DNA from: Trichomonas tenax
Taxonomy: Eukaryota > Parabasalia > Trichomonadida > Trichomonadidae
Assembly: GCA_023091735.1 (NCBI GenBank)
Contig: JALKBU010000132.1
Location: 1-64,000 of the forward strand
Direction of reading: 5' to 3'
DNA: 64,000 nucleotides
In this document: one piece after another, positions 1-11,387 of the stretch
Position numbering within the stretch: position 1 is the first letter of the stretch
Layout of the letters: every line of letters begins with the position of its first letter
Notes under the pieces: model-generated
What the model was told of the DNA's origin: nothing
Seen by the model: only the letters and a program-made list of their open reading frames with translations
Database searches by the model: none
Translations under genes and position numbers: made by a program

Positions 1-3000
1 TTATACACATGAAAGTTATTGAATTTGATGGGATTTGGATTTGCAGCTGTAATAATGTAAAATTTTAGAATTTTAGATTTGGCAATGAAAAAAAAATTAT
101 GCGCTGAGACACCATCTTTCCTCAGCGGTGCATATTAGTGCATACATTTATGCTGGAAATCGTATATTTTTGGACGATTTGAAATGCAATCAATGATTTG
201 ATAGATATATAGACTGTGTCACTTACACCACTGGATAGAAAACTATCAATATGTACATGAAAGTACTTTCAAATCGAAAAAATATTGATCAGATAAAAAG
301 TTATGAAGGTCGCGGGACTACACCGCAGAAGGAAAAATTTTCCCCAGAAATGCATTATTCTTGTGTGAAAAGGCCATTTTTAATAAAAGCTTCGGAAAGC
401 TAGTCAGAGCTTCTAAAACAAGGGTTGGTGAGTTTACAAAGCAAAGGGTGTGCTTTCGGTTTTAGCTTTCTCTCAATTCCTCTCAAATAACTGCAGCAAA
501 AACCGAAAGCATTGCTCTGCGGTTATGCTTTCGGTAGTTGTAAATAACCTTTAAATTGAGATTATCGCAGATATAGCATCTGCATGATCTGTATATCATT
601 TTGACTCGTTAAAGAATGATTTTTATTAGCTTTTCGAAAAACCTTAAAAAGTAACAGTCATTGTTATAATTCATTGACTAAGTCACTTCGAGGCAGTCAA
701 TCATCAGACTCCAGCAAGTAATGGTGTGACATCGCTGTTGAAATTTGATCCTAATTTCACGTTTTTACAATCAATTTTACCAAAAATATCATCAAAACTT
801 TAAACCAAAATCTACAAGCTACCCTATGGTTACCACAAAGAAGCATGCGAGCTAGATGTTATGTAATTCACTCATAAATTTCTGACTCTTTGCATCGATT
901 TTATTTGAAGCTGAAAAAATACATATGTTATGAATCACACGCTCCAGCACAATACTAGAATGAGCGTATTTTCACTAACAATCTACGAAGCATAATTTTT
1001 AATATTATTCTAAAATAAATATTAGATTTTTTACGAAATATTTAGTATGAATTATCATGAATTCATTATTTATGACTATACATCGCACTATTTACTACTT
1101 GCCAAATAGTTTGTTTACATGTGGCTTACTTGTCTAATTTTTGGTTTACAACAACCGAAAGCATATCGCAATCAAAGGTTATTTTTCGAAAACCAAAATC
1201 GCAAGCTTATTTAATAGCATGTAAGCATGAAATTAGCATTTTTAAAGTATAGCAATTATGTAATGGGAAGTAATGGCGGGATAAAAGTGAACTATAAAAT
1301 GATTGCTTTGGGAATCAGAATGGCTATTAGGCTTAATAGCTACATTAGCAATGATATTTGTTCTAAGTAGCATAGCTATACCACTACAAGGAACTATTTA
1401 TCAATTTCCGTGGATAAAGAACTTCTAAACAATCTCATTCACTAGAAGGCAGCTGAAAGCAAGCTCAGTCAGTACAAATCAGATCGAACCAAATCCCCTT
1501 CAAGCAGTCTCATTACAGCAAAACAGACTAAAGCAGTCTCCTTACATCGTAATAAAATCTGGACTTTTCGCGGCGATAGGAAAAAATCAGGCGTGACTAG
1601 AATTTTCATTTTATTCTTTTCAAGCACGGTATTACAATGAAATTGAATGATGAGAATCCAACAACATACTTCTTTTAGTGTTTTAAATGGGATTAATTCA
1701 TAAAATTATTAAATTTTAATAATTGAACTCAAAATGTTGAATGCATGGGTCAGCCATGGCATTTTCACATTGATTAAAGCGTTTTGATAAAGTTTTGGAC
1801 CTAAATGATTTTCAGGGGATTTTAATCGTCAATCAAAATGACCATAATTTCGAAAATTTTGCGATTTTCGTATACAGCATTAGGTGTAGAATGCGTACGT
1901 CAACAAATTACAATCATACCGCAGAAATAAGACAAATTTATAGTCTGTACAAAATCTCATCCAAGCTGTTTCAATTTTTTGAGAACTTTTAACGTACAAA
2001 AATTTTCGAAATAAATTGATAAAAAAGGAATTAAATCATGTATACAGTATTTATTTAAAAACTTATCAAAGTTTAAAATTTTTTTGCTAATTTTTATTAT
2101 ATAGAATGGCATTCAATATATAGATGATATTTTTACTTCAAATTCCTAAAATCGGCAAATTTCCTCGGAAACTTGAAAAGTGTAATGAAATGAGAAAATA
2201 ACATGATAAACATAAACTATATTGACTAAAGAAAGATATTTGACCTAAAAATGCAAAATTTACATTAATTAAATAAAATGTTGAATTATTGAAGGCAAAT
2301 TGTATGAGATTCTTATATGTTGTGACAACAAATCTTTTATTATATGCCCAGCAGTAATATTGCGGGTATAAAATCATATTTTAAAAATCCAAAAAAAATA
2401 AATTCTCATTCTTTTAAATAATTGTGCGCTTTTCAACTTGCACATCAATAGGAAAGTCAGATTGAAAAGGGCAAAACCAGATTTGATGACTTTTTCACAA
2501 AACAAGTTTTCATTTTTTGATGAAATTATGAAATAACATGATTTCATCTGTTGTTTTGTGTATATTTCAAAACCACAAAACCAAAATTGAGTTATGGTGA
2601 GTTTCATCTTGACAAAAAAATCAAAATTTCATATTTGTCTAATTTTGAGCCGAGAATCAGATTTCCTAATGATTGGAGATCATGAACAACAAAAATCAGG
2701 TCATTTTAGAATAATGCACGTTAAACACCAAAAATCATTTACACCATAAAACCATATTATCCTCATAATGTAAAATTCCCAAAAAGCCGAAATTTCAATT
2801 CCATTTGCTATTGAATTCCTTAATTTTTCAAGTTTTAGTCCTGTGATCTTCTTTAAATCAATATGCTTACCTATCCACGGTTGTTAATTATCATTTCAAG
2901 CAAGATTTCGAATTCTCAAGTCATAAAAAGTTAGCGAAAACATGGCAAAAGTATTTATTGAATCGAACATATGATTATTGAGCATGCTCTCCTTAAGATG

Positions 3001-3114
3001 TCCGCCAAATAGTAAAGCAAAGGACTGCAAATGTTCATATACGAAAATTTTCATTGTAGTCCCTAAATTTTTGATTTTATTGATTTTTTATTTGAATACT
3101 AAACGATTATTTCA
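1..3114. other. long non-coding stretch
   Basis: AT-rich DNA with no credible ATG-initiated reading frame on either strand. It contains four copies of a TGCTTTCGGT/ACCGAAAGCA word (451-460, 502-511, 526-535, 1154-1163), two of which belong to a possible terminal-inverted-repeat element described separately. The rest shows nothing I can interpret. Confidence 0.6.
524..1165. repeat. possible small element with 21-bp terminal inverted repeats
   Basis: Bases 524-544 (TATGCTTTCGG...) are the reverse complement of 1145-1165 with one mismatch, delimiting 642 bp of non-coding DNA. A further arm at 451-463 pairs with 499-511, so the left end can also fold on itself. No clear target-site duplication is visible. 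A short non-autonomous DNA transposon is one reading; chance in AT-rich DNA is less likely because the arms contain a GC-containing core. Confidence 0.3.
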
Positions 3115-3432
3115 TTGAAAAAAATTGAATGTTTCCCCATTCAAAATCTAGTCGGAGCTTTTTCAATAGTTTACACTAAAATACCATTCAAAAGCATTCA
3201 ATTTTTTGAGACCCTCGGACGATATTTTGTACGGACTATAACTGTGTGTAAATATATCAATTTAAACATTTTTGACTTCGGAAATACTGCTTTTTATGCT
3301 TTCAGTTGCCCATTAAAACTTTCAATTTTATTTTCCAACAATGTGATTCCTATCAAAAAATCTTATGAATTCACACTATCTTATAGCTGCATATTAATTT
3401 TGTCGCGGATAAATGGGCAATTCACGTATTAA
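3115..3432 (+). pseudogene. possible decayed BspA-like leucine-rich-repeat fragment
   Basis: The frame is open for about 105 codons but has no ATG start, only TTG. Part of the translation, around FGNTAFYAFSCPLKLSILFS followed by NNVIPIKKSYEF, resembles the BspA-type repeat (I-G-x-x-A-F-x-x-C-x-x-L-x-x-I) that is hugely expanded in trichomonads. Only about one and a half repeat units are suggestive, and the expected cysteine and spacing are imperfect. It is best regarded as a remnant; it could also be a chance open frame. Confidence 0.28.
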
Positions 3433-3920
3433 TTCGTCCAAATTAAACGTATTCGTTTTTAATGCCGCTATTGGCGTTCATCATTTAAGAGATTATATCA
3501 TAGTGCATGCGTTACATCATTTTGTACCGAAGACAGTTCATTATTTTATCTACTCGATAACCAACGATTTAAATATATGTTAAATTTAGCTCACAAGTTA
3601 ATATAATATTAAACAGAAGATACATAATAAAATGGAACTATATACAAATGCATAATATTGAATTTTTAAAGATATTTGAGATTTTTCATGAAAAATCTCT
3701 GTTTAACCCAATAGTGCATATAAAATTATTTAACAAAACTATAAAAAGTTCAAAGATTTAGTGCATTAAGTTCTAATGCGTACTCTTTGATCTAATATTC
3801 AATATTATTCTGCGTTATCAACAAAATTTTATTTTACTTTTTGCATTTGATATAACTCGAAACAGACTTAAAAATTTAAGAATCTTAAGTTCAAAAAATA
3901 AGTATAACAGTTTATTAAAT
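3433..3920. other. intergenic, 3' side of the p115-like gene
   Basis: AT-rich DNA containing the 3' flank of the minus-strand gene, which ends with a TGA followed in sense by TTTAATAAAC, a plausible TAATAAA-type polyadenylation signal. Nothing else was recognised. Confidence 0.5.
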
Positions 3921-6900
3921 TCATTTGATATCCTTTGGCATTGCGTTGATGAGTGTTTGGTTCCTCTGCCAGAGTTCCCCAATAAGCCTGAGTGCCGAAG
4001 AGTTCTTTTTCTCGAGTTCTTTGATCTTCTTTTCGAGTAATTCTTTTCCTGATTCTTTCTTCTTCGTCTTCTCTTCGAGTGTCTTTGCAGTTCGCTTGAG
4101 CAACTTGACTGTCTTGCGAAGCTCTACGACATGTGCAGAGAGCTTTCTGTTGTCCTCCAATGCACGTGAAAGATATTCTTTGTTGTCCTTGAGTTCCATC
4201 TCTGTTGCTTCGAGCTCTCCCTGCGTCGTTTCTGCTTCTGTGAGCACAGCGAGAAGTGCAGGTTTCGTGCGTGAGTAAAGTGACATTTCGTGCAATATTG
4301 TTGTTTTTTCAACTTCAGTTTTGATTTCATCCATAACACCTTTGATCTCTGAAACTTGTCTCTGAGAAGATTTGAGTCCTTCCTTGTAAAGTGCCGCGTT
4401 CTGAAGAGCAACAGTGAGATCCTTTCTGCATCTCTGTAACTGGCTCTCCTTCTCCTTCAACACGAGCTGCAACTCTTCTGTATTCTGAGACTCCTTGTTC
4501 TGATCGCGCAAAGCAGCGATTTCCTTATTCAGTTTTTCTTCGTTCTGGTTCTTTGCATCGAGTCTCTTAGCGAGTTTGATGATCTCCTTGTGAGCTTCGA
4601 CAAGCTTCTCCTTGAGTGATTTATCGTCTTTGGATGGTGATGATTTCTGCTTCAAAGCTGTAATTTCATCATCCTTCTTCTTCATTTCTTCCTTGATTCT
4701 CTTTATTTCTTTATCTTTCTCGATCAATGCTGCATTCATTTCCTCTGTCTTGTCATTGAGAAGTCTTTCATTCTCTTCACCAAGTTTCTTGAGAAGTTCA
4801 TCGTCTTTCTCTTTCAGTTTCTTCTTGTATTCTTCCTTCATTGCCTTTATCTCGTCATCTTTCTCATTCAACTTTGATTCGAGAGAATGTGTTCTGTTTT
4901 CTGCTCCATCACGCTCTGTGAGTGCATTGTTAAGGAAGTCAATGTCTTTCTCTTTATCAGCGATTTTCTTATTGAGTTGTTGGATAAGAGCGTCTTTCTC
5001 AGATAACTTCTTTTCTTTCTCAGCAAGTTTCTTGTCCATAGAATCATTATCAGATTGCTTCTGTTTGATGGCTTCATTGAGCAGATTGTTTGTTTCACGA
5101 ATGGATTTGTTCAAGTCATCGATCTTCTTCTGCTTATTCTTGTTTTCTTCATCAAGAGCTTTGTATTTCTCTTCTGTGGACTTGTTGAGCTTCTGCAAGT
5201 TTGAAATCTGCTCAGCCATTGAAGACTTTTCGTTATCATTGAGAATTGCATTGAGTTTAGTGTGAAGATCTCCGATGACTGTGTTTAGGTATTTAATCTT
5301 CTTCTCATTCTCTTTGTTGATTCCATCTAATGACTGAATCTCTTTCTCCTTGTTTTCAACATCTTTTGTGAATTTGCTGATTGCTTCATTAAGCTTTTGC
5401 TTTTCGCGTTCCTTCTCATCAATGCTCTTATTGAGTTCTTCATTCATGTGCTCGAGATTTGCGTTTTCATCTTCTTTATCGCTTATTTGCTTTGTTAATT
5501 CTTCGATTTTCTGGTTCAGTCCATCATTTTCTGTGAATTTAGAATCAGATTCTGCCTTCAAGTTATTGATTTGTTCGAGAAGTTCTTTGTTTTCTGCCTC
5601 CTTCTGTTCAATTGTCTTTGAAAGTTCTGTGACTTCATCATTGAGTTCATCAACTTCGCTTTCTTTTGTAGTGAGTTTTGTCATAAGATCTGAATTCTGT
5701 TTAGCAATTTCTTCATTCAAAATTCCGCTTTCTTCAGCTCCTTCTTTGATCTTTGCAATCTCTTCGCTAAGAGTAACATTTTCAGATTCTTTTTCATCGA
5801 TAACTGCTGTCAACTCTTCGATGTCTTGGCTGAGTTTGTTGTTTTCCTCCTTCAGTTTTTCAGTTTCAGCAATTTTCTCGTTCAAATCTTTCATCAATTT
5901 TTCGTTTTCATTTTGTTTTTCATTTAATTCGTCACTGAGTTTCTGTTTTTCTTTAACGATCTCTTCTAATTCATGCTTCTTTTCTTCAACTTCTTGTGAC
6001 AACTTTTGATTTTCGGTGACTTTCTCGTTTAATTCTTCTTGTTTTTCTGATAATTCATGTGAAAGTTTCTCATTCTCTGTCATCTTTTCATCCAATTCTT
6101 CAGATAATGTGTTATTTTCACTTTCTTTATCAGCCAATTGCTCCGATAAAGTCTTATTTTCATTCATCATATCAGAAATCTGCTCAGAAAGTTTCGTGTT
6201 TTCAATATCTTTTGCATTTAATTGTTCATTATTTTCAGAGAGTTCTTGAGTTAATTTCTCAATTTCTGAGACTTTCTCTGTTAATTCTTCAGATAATGCA
6301 TTGTTGTCATCTTCTTTCTGTGTGAGTTTCTCAGTTAATGATTTGTTGTCATCATCTTTCTGTGAAAACTTTTCTGTCAATGATTTATTCTCGTTTTCTT
6401 TGTCTGTTAATTGTTGAGAAAGTTTCTTATTGTTGCTTTCCTTTTCGCTGACTGCTTTGTTGAGTTTCATAATCTCGTTATCCTTTTCTCCAACTGTATT
6501 ATTGAGCTGTGAGATTTGAGAGTTGAGCTGATTGATGATATTTGCAGTGTTTGCTTCTTTCTCGTTTGTATCATTCATAATCATTTCTCGGAGCTTCACG
6601 TTATCATTCTCTTTATCGCTGACAGTCTTTGTGAGCTGTGAGACTTGCTGTGTGAGACTTGAATTCTTTTGTTGTTCTTCTTCAATGACTTCATTAAGAG
6701 CATCAACTTCAGATTGAGCTTCGCTGATTGCTTTCTTGAGATCTTTAATTTGTCCGTTAAGATCAGTCGTCTTTGCTTTCTCGTTGGTTAATTCAGTATT
6801 CAACTCATCTATTGCGATCTTTAATGATTCGTTATTCGCTTCCAAATTCTTGAAAGAGTTCGAAAGTTCGTCATATTCGTCATTTAATTTGTCATTCTTT

Positions 6901-9900
6901 GATTTATCTGTTTCTAAGTTATTGCTTAGCTCAGAATTAGTTTGTTTCAATGACTCATTTGCTGCTTCTAATACTGCATTCTTAGCTTTCTCTTCTTCAA
7001 TGTCTACAGCAAGATTCTCCATTTGTTTATTCAACTCATTTGTTTTAGACCTTTCTGTTGCCAAATTGTTGTTGAGTTCTTTGATTTCATTCTTCAATGA
7101 CTGATTGTTTGCTTCAGATGTATTTAATGAGTTCGATAGTTCATCGATTTGTTCATTTAACTCGTTGTTCTTTGATTTTTCTGTCTCTAAGTTATTATTA
7201 AGTTCATTATTTGTTTTCTTCAAAGATTCATTGTTTGCTTCAGATGTATTTAATGAGTTCGATAGTTCATCGATTTGTTCATTTAACTCGTTGTTCTTTG
7301 ATTTTTCTGCCTCTAAGTTATTATTAAGTTCATTATTTGTTTTCTTCAAAGATTCATTGCTTGCTTCAGAATTCTTGAATGAAGTCTCTAATTCACTTAT
7401 TTGGGAATTCAACTTTTCTTTCTCAGATTGAGCAGCATTAAGAGACTCGTTGAGTTCTTTAATAGCAATTTTAAGTGACTCATTATTTGCATCTAAATTC
7501 CTGAAAGAAGCCGTGAGTTCATCGAGTTGGCTATTGAGGTTGTCCCTCTTTTCTATTGATTTCTCTAAATCTGCTTTAAGCTTATCAATAGCTTCATTGA
7601 GTGCAGCATTCTTTGATCTTTCATTTGAAACAGCTTGACTGAGTTGAGAAATTTGTTCATTTAATTGAACAATCGCTGTTGAATTTCCTTGTTCTTTCGC
7701 ATCGATACTTGATGTGAGCTGTTGAATTGTCTGCTTCAAACTTGCGTTGTCATTATCTTTGCTGTTGATTTCCTCAGCGAGTGTTTCAATTGTTTGGCTG
7801 AGAGCTGTATTATCGTCCTTTGCTTTCTCGAGTTCATCACTCTTTTCACTGACGATCTTTGTGAGTTCTTCAACTTGTTTCTCGAGCTCTTCGTTCTTTG
7901 AGCGAACTTCGTTGAGATTTTCTGTGAGTTTGGAAATATCATCAGCAAGTTTTGAGACCGTTTCTTCATTATCTTTTGTGATAATTTCTGATTTTTCTTC
8001 CCAATCCTTATTTTCTTGCTGCAAATGTTCGATTTGATTTACAAGTTCTGTTTCTCTGGCTTTGAGATCGTTGCTGTCTTTAAGAAGATCTGATATCTTC
8101 TGGTTGAGAGCTGTAACTTGCATATCTTGATTCTTTGCTGAGTTTTGTTTAACGAATTCCAAATCATCGATCAAATTCTTGATTCTTTCTTGCAAAACAT
8201 TGTTTTCTGATGTGAGATTATCGATGTTCTTCTGAAGTTCGATGGCATTCTTATGGAGGTCAGAGATTTCCTTTTGTGATTGAGAATCGCGATCTTTGAG
8301 TCCATCGATTTCTTTGTTTTGAGCATCAATTTTTGCGTTCAAATCTGAATTAGTGAGATCGAGTTTGTTGATTTTGTTCTCAAGATTGACTTTAATTGCC
8401 TCACTTTCTTCTAATGATTTAGCAAGTTCGGCATTTAAGCTTTCTATCTTTGCGTTTGCAGCAGAACTTTCTTCTTCACGAATGAGTCTATCTTTCTCCT
8501 GCATTTCAGCAATATCACGCCGGAATTTTTCGACAAGTTCATTTTGTACATCAATGACTTTCTTTTCTGCTGCTTCCTTTGCCTTTTTTGTTTCATTCAA
8601 ATCGTTAATCAATTCGGTGTTGTCACCATTTTGTTCAGCAAGTTTTAGTTTTTCTTTAAGTTCATCAATCGTTTGCTGATCATCAGCTTGTGATTGCTCA
8701 ACAGCATCTTGTAATTCTTGGATCTCATTATTTGCTTGTTCGAGTTTCATATTTAACTCTGCAATTGTCTCTTTGAGGTTCTTGATATCAGAATTCAATG
8801 TTTCTATTTGCGTTTGCAATCTCTCGATTTCTTCATTCCTCTTCTTGAGATCTTCAACAGCTTCCATTCTTTCTGATTCGATTTCTTCGATTTGCTGTGT
8901 GAGATCATTTTCTGTTTGTTCTAATTGCTCCTTCTTCGATTCAAGTTCAGCTTCGAGTTCAGCAATTTTGTCTGATAAATCAGAAATATCATCAGCACAG
9001 ACACCATTTTTATATTTCTCGAGTGTCTGCTTAAGAGTATCATTTTCTTTAGCGAGGTCTTCTTTTTCTTTCTCAAGTGTTTCGTTTAGCTCAGCTAAGT
9101 TTGTGAGTTCTTCTTCAAGTTCAGCAGTATCTCCACCTACACCTTCAGCAATCTTTCTCTTGAGTTCTTCGATCTCCTTCTTGTAACGTTCATCAATGTT
9201 TTGCTTTTCAGTCATCATCTTGTAATATTCATCACGAATTTGAGAATATTCTGCGATTTGCTGTTGATACTCTTTGTTTTCTCTTTCGAGGATGGAAATT
9301 TGATTTGCCAAGTGCTGTGAATCACCAGAAATCACCGGTTTCTGTTCTTTCTGTTGTTGATCCATTAGCGATCTTTTTGCTGCTTCAAGTTGTTGAATCT
9401 TTGCTTGAGACTCTTTCTTATAGTTCTCATATTCATCGTTTAATTGTTTGAGTTTCTTTTCGTTCTCTGATAAATCGATAAATCCATTTCCGCCCTTTTC
9501 AAGCATTTGTCTGAGTTTTTCATTTTCTTGATTTTTCTCAGATAATGTCGATTCGTAGCTCTGTATTGTCATTTCGTATGCATGAAATTCGTCTTGAAGA
9601 AGTTTTAATGTATCCTTAAGTTCGTTATTTTCTTCAATAATTTGTTGAGTTTGCTCAAATTTCTTTTGTAATTCATCGATTCTTGCTTTTTGAATTGCAA
9701 CTGTTGCATCATTGTTCATTTGTATTTCATCATCAGCCAATAAATTATCGAAGTTTTCATCGAGAATGAACAAAACTTTTTGGATGAATTTGTTCCATGT
9801 CGACTCTTCAGCATCAATAATTGTCTTTAAGTAAGCTTTCATTATATCTTTCAGCTCTCCCATAGACAAATGGGCCTTTATTGTGCCTACCAACTCATTG

Positions 9901-11387
9901 AAATATTCGTTCTTTGGGACTTTCAAGAGAAGACATTCGAGTAAAGTGATAACAATTATCGATCTTAATTCTCGAGATGTATCAAGGCTCTTGCATGTAG
10001 AAATAAGGAAGGCATGAGCTGATTGTTGCTTGTTGGATCCTGGTGTAACTATCTTTGAGACAAAGAACTTTGTTGCCATATTAGATTCCCAAATCGCAGC
10101 AATAACAAACTGTAAAGAAGGAATCAATAAATTGCTGTTTCTATCTCTTAAGTTTTGAATTATAGTGATTACATGTGAAAAGAAGCAATCACCTTGTACA
10201 GCACCGTAAAGTTCCTTTCCATAGAAGAAAGATAGTGTATCGCGTTTAGCAAAAAGACAAGCGCGTGCGAGTAAAAGAATCGAAAAAATTTGTGCAGATC
10301 TGTTTTGAAAATCATGCAATATATTAGAAAGTCCTTGAGTCTCGATAATCGATTTAGCAATGAGATCGGCCGATGCCACAGATTTGTAGATGAAGCATTC
10401 GATGCAGAAAACAGATGAAGATCTGATTTTTTCATTTTCCGCAGAAATAGCTTTTGAAACCAAATCTGGAATGTACATCTGTATTTTGCTGCAAGAAGTT
10501 GGATTTCCTTTGATAATTAAACCCAAAAGATAAATCATTCGATCTTGTTGTGGCTCGGGCTTCATTGCATGCTGCATGATAACCTGAAGAATGCCAGAAA
10601 CGTATTGTTGATCTCGAAAGTCATTACTTACACTTGAATTAAACAACATTTGAATGAAATCAATTGCGCTAACGTTATCTGTCTGCAAAGGCATTATCAA
10701 TTTCTGTAATCCGTCAGTTTGAACGAACATTTGCTGTGATTTCGTATTAGATTGTAAAAATGATGTTAATGCAGCCAATGAATCCGTTGGATTCGAATCT
10801 ATCAACATTGACAACGGATCTGTAAAGTAAAACGCGAAAATATTCTGTAATTCTGGATTTGACTTTGCCAATTCTGGTATTAATCGAAGATAATTAATTT
10901 TAAATTGCTCGTTACGTTCATCTAACATCGAAAAGAATATATTTTGGACATCAGGTTGATTCAATATCGCTTTCTGTACTTCAGAACCGTTTAATCTCGT
11001 TAAACGAAAGAGAAGACTCAAAGTTCCGATTCTTATTGTGGAAGAGGGCCTGTTAAAGCATGTAAAAATGGTGCCCAACGCTTCTTCTTCGGACAGAATA
11101 CCAGCATTCGCACGATATTTGTAGTCATCGCCAGAAACGCAATTCTTGAAAATCATAAGGATAGCGCCGAGCAATTCATCGTCCTTGTTGAACGATTTTA
11201 TCGCCTGAATGATGCTGCAGATGACTGGTTCGTTCACCATCTCCCAGCACACGTCGGCCATATCTTTAAACGTCAAAATGGACTCCCTGAGATCGATGCC
11301 CTGCGTGATGTTGTTTAGCAACGCTTCAGCCTCTGAACTTGGTTGGCTATTGTTTACTGCTCCGAGGACATTAGAGAAAAAAGCCAT
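3921..11387 (-). CDS. giant p115/Uso1-like vesicle-tethering protein (golgin)
   Basis: A 2,488-residue protein with no intron. Residues about 1-560 are an all-helical armadillo-like head. It starts MAFFSNVLGAVNN and contains the p115-head-like stretch with SAHAFLISTCKSLD around residues 455-470. From about residue 570 to the C-terminus it is almost continuous heptad-repeat coiled coil, very rich in E, K, N, L, S and Q. This is the architecture of yeast Uso1 and mammalian p115, which tether COPII/COPI vesicles to Golgi membranes through Rab1 and SNAREs. Human p115 is about 960 residues and Uso1 about 1,790, so this rod is unusually long. There is no signal peptide or membrane segment, so it is a peripheral cytosolic protein. 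Two nearly identical 42-residue units lie at residues about 1342-1425. The start is the first ATG after an AT-rich leader. A related coiled-coil golgin is the alternative. Confidence 0.8.
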   Translation of the reverse strand: MAFFSNVLGAVNNSQPSSEAEALLNNITQGIDLRESILTFKDMADVCWEMVNEPVICSIIQAIKSFNKDDELLGAILMIFKNCVSGDDYKYRANAGILSEEEALGTIFTCFNRPSSTIRIGTLSLLFRLTRLNGSEVQKAILNQPDVQNIFFSMLDERNEQFKINYLRLIPELAKSNPELQNIFAFYFTDPLSMLIDSNPTDSLAALTSFLQSNTKSQQMFVQTDGLQKLIMPLQTDNVSAIDFIQMLFNSSVSNDFRDQQYVSGILQVIMQHAMKPEPQQDRMIYLLGLIIKGNPTSCSKIQMYIPDLVSKAISAENEKIRSSSVFCIECFIYKSVASADLIAKSIIETQGLSNILHDFQNRSAQIFSILLLARACLFAKRDTLSFFYGKELYGAVQGDCFFSHVITIIQNLRDRNSNLLIPSLQFVIAAIWESNMATKFFVSKIVTPGSNKQQSAHAFLISTCKSLDTSRELRSIIVITLLECLLLKVPKNEYFNELVGTIKAHLSMGELKDIMKAYLKTIIDAEESTWNKFIQKVLFILDENFDNLLADDEIQMNNDATVAIQKARIDELQKKFEQTQQIIEENNELKDTLKLLQDEFHAYEMTIQSYESTLSEKNQENEKLRQMLEKGGNGFIDLSENEKKLKQLNDEYENYKKESQAKIQQLEAAKRSLMDQQQKEQKPVISGDSQHLANQISILERENKEYQQQIAEYSQIRDEYYKMMTEKQNIDERYKKEIEELKRKIAEGVGGDTAELEEELTNLAELNETLEKEKEDLAKENDTLKQTLEKYKNGVCADDISDLSDKIAELEAELESKKEQLEQTENDLTQQIEEIESERMEAVEDLKKRNEEIERLQTQIETLNSDIKNLKETIAELNMKLEQANNEIQELQDAVEQSQADDQQTIDELKEKLKLAEQNGDNTELINDLNETKKAKEAAEKKVIDVQNELVEKFRRDIAEMQEKDRLIREEESSAANAKIESLNAELAKSLEESEAIKVNLENKINKLDLTNSDLNAKIDAQNKEIDGLKDRDSQSQKEISDLHKNAIELQKNIDNLTSENNVLQERIKNLIDDLEFVKQNSAKNQDMQVTALNQKISDLLKDSNDLKARETELVNQIEHLQQENKDWEEKSEIITKDNEETVSKLADDISKLTENLNEVRSKNEELEKQVEELTKIVSEKSDELEKAKDDNTALSQTIETLAEEINSKDNDNASLKQTIQQLTSSIDAKEQGNSTAIVQLNEQISQLSQAVSNERSKNAALNEAIDKLKADLEKSIEKRDNLNSQLDELTASFRNLDANNESLKIAIKELNESLNAAQSEKEKLNSQISELETSFKNSEASNESLKKTNNELNNNLEAEKSKNNELNEQIDELSNSLNTSEANNESLKKTNNELNNNLETEKSKNNELNEQIDELSNSLNTSEANNQSLKNEIKELNNNLATERSKTNELNKQMENLAVDIEEEKAKNAVLEAANESLKQTNSELSNNLETDKSKNDKLNDEYDELSNSFKNLEANNESLKIAIDELNTELTNEKAKTTDLNGQIKDLKKAISEAQSEVDALNEVIEEEQQKNSSLTQQVSQLTKTVSDKENDNVKLREMIMNDTNEKEANTANIINQLNSQISQLNNTVGEKDNEIMKLNKAVSEKESNNKKLSQQLTDKENENKSLTEKFSQKDDDNKSLTEKLTQKEDDNNALSEELTEKVSEIEKLTQELSENNEQLNAKDIENTKLSEQISDMMNENKTLSEQLADKESENNTLSEELDEKMTENEKLSHELSEKQEELNEKVTENQKLSQEVEEKKHELEEIVKEKQKLSDELNEKQNENEKLMKDLNEKIAETEKLKEENNKLSQDIEELTAVIDEKESENVTLSEEIAKIKEGAEESGILNEEIAKQNSDLMTKLTTKESEVDELNDEVTELSKTIEQKEAENKELLEQINNLKAESDSKFTENDGLNQKIEELTKQISDKEDENANLEHMNEELNKSIDEKEREKQKLNEAISKFTKDVENKEKEIQSLDGINKENEKKIKYLNTVIGDLHTKLNAILNDNEKSSMAEQISNLQKLNKSTEEKYKALDEENKNKQKKIDDLNKSIRETNNLLNEAIKQKQSDNDSMDKKLAEKEKKLSEKDALIQQLNKKIADKEKDIDFLNNALTERDGAENRTHSLESKLNEKDDEIKAMKEEYKKKLKEKDDELLKKLGEENERLLNDKTEEMNAALIEKDKEIKRIKEEMKKKDDEITALKQKSSPSKDDKSLKEKLVEAHKEIIKLAKRLDAKNQNEEKLNKEIAALRDQNKESQNTEELQLVLKEKESQLQRCRKDLTVALQNAALYKEGLKSSQRQVSEIKGVMDEIKTEVEKTTILHEMSLYSRTKPALLAVLTEAETTQGELEATEMELKDNKEYLSRALEDNRKLSAHVVELRKTVKLLKRTAKTLEEKTKKKESGKELLEKKIKELEKKNSSALRLIGELWQRNQTLINAMPKDIK
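7111..7362 (-). repeat. 126-bp tandem duplication inside the coiled-coil gene
   Basis: Two adjacent 126-bp units (7111-7236 and 7237-7362) are nearly identical, differing at only a few bases. The period is a multiple of three and adds exactly 42 residues (six heptads), so the coiled-coil register is kept. The neighbouring repeats in the same gene are much more diverged, so this copy is recent. Confidence 0.85.

Noticed and set aside
4612..5265. Long plus-strand Ser/Phe-rich frames opposite the coiled-coil gene
   Set aside because: These are antisense shadows of a Glu/Lys/Leu-rich coding strand, with the expected Ser/Phe/Leu composition.
3921..11387. Annotation as a viral A-type inclusion-like or myosin-like protein
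   Set aside because: Such labels come from low-complexity coiled-coil matches. The armadillo head at residues 1-560 points to p115/Uso1, and nothing viral is visible.
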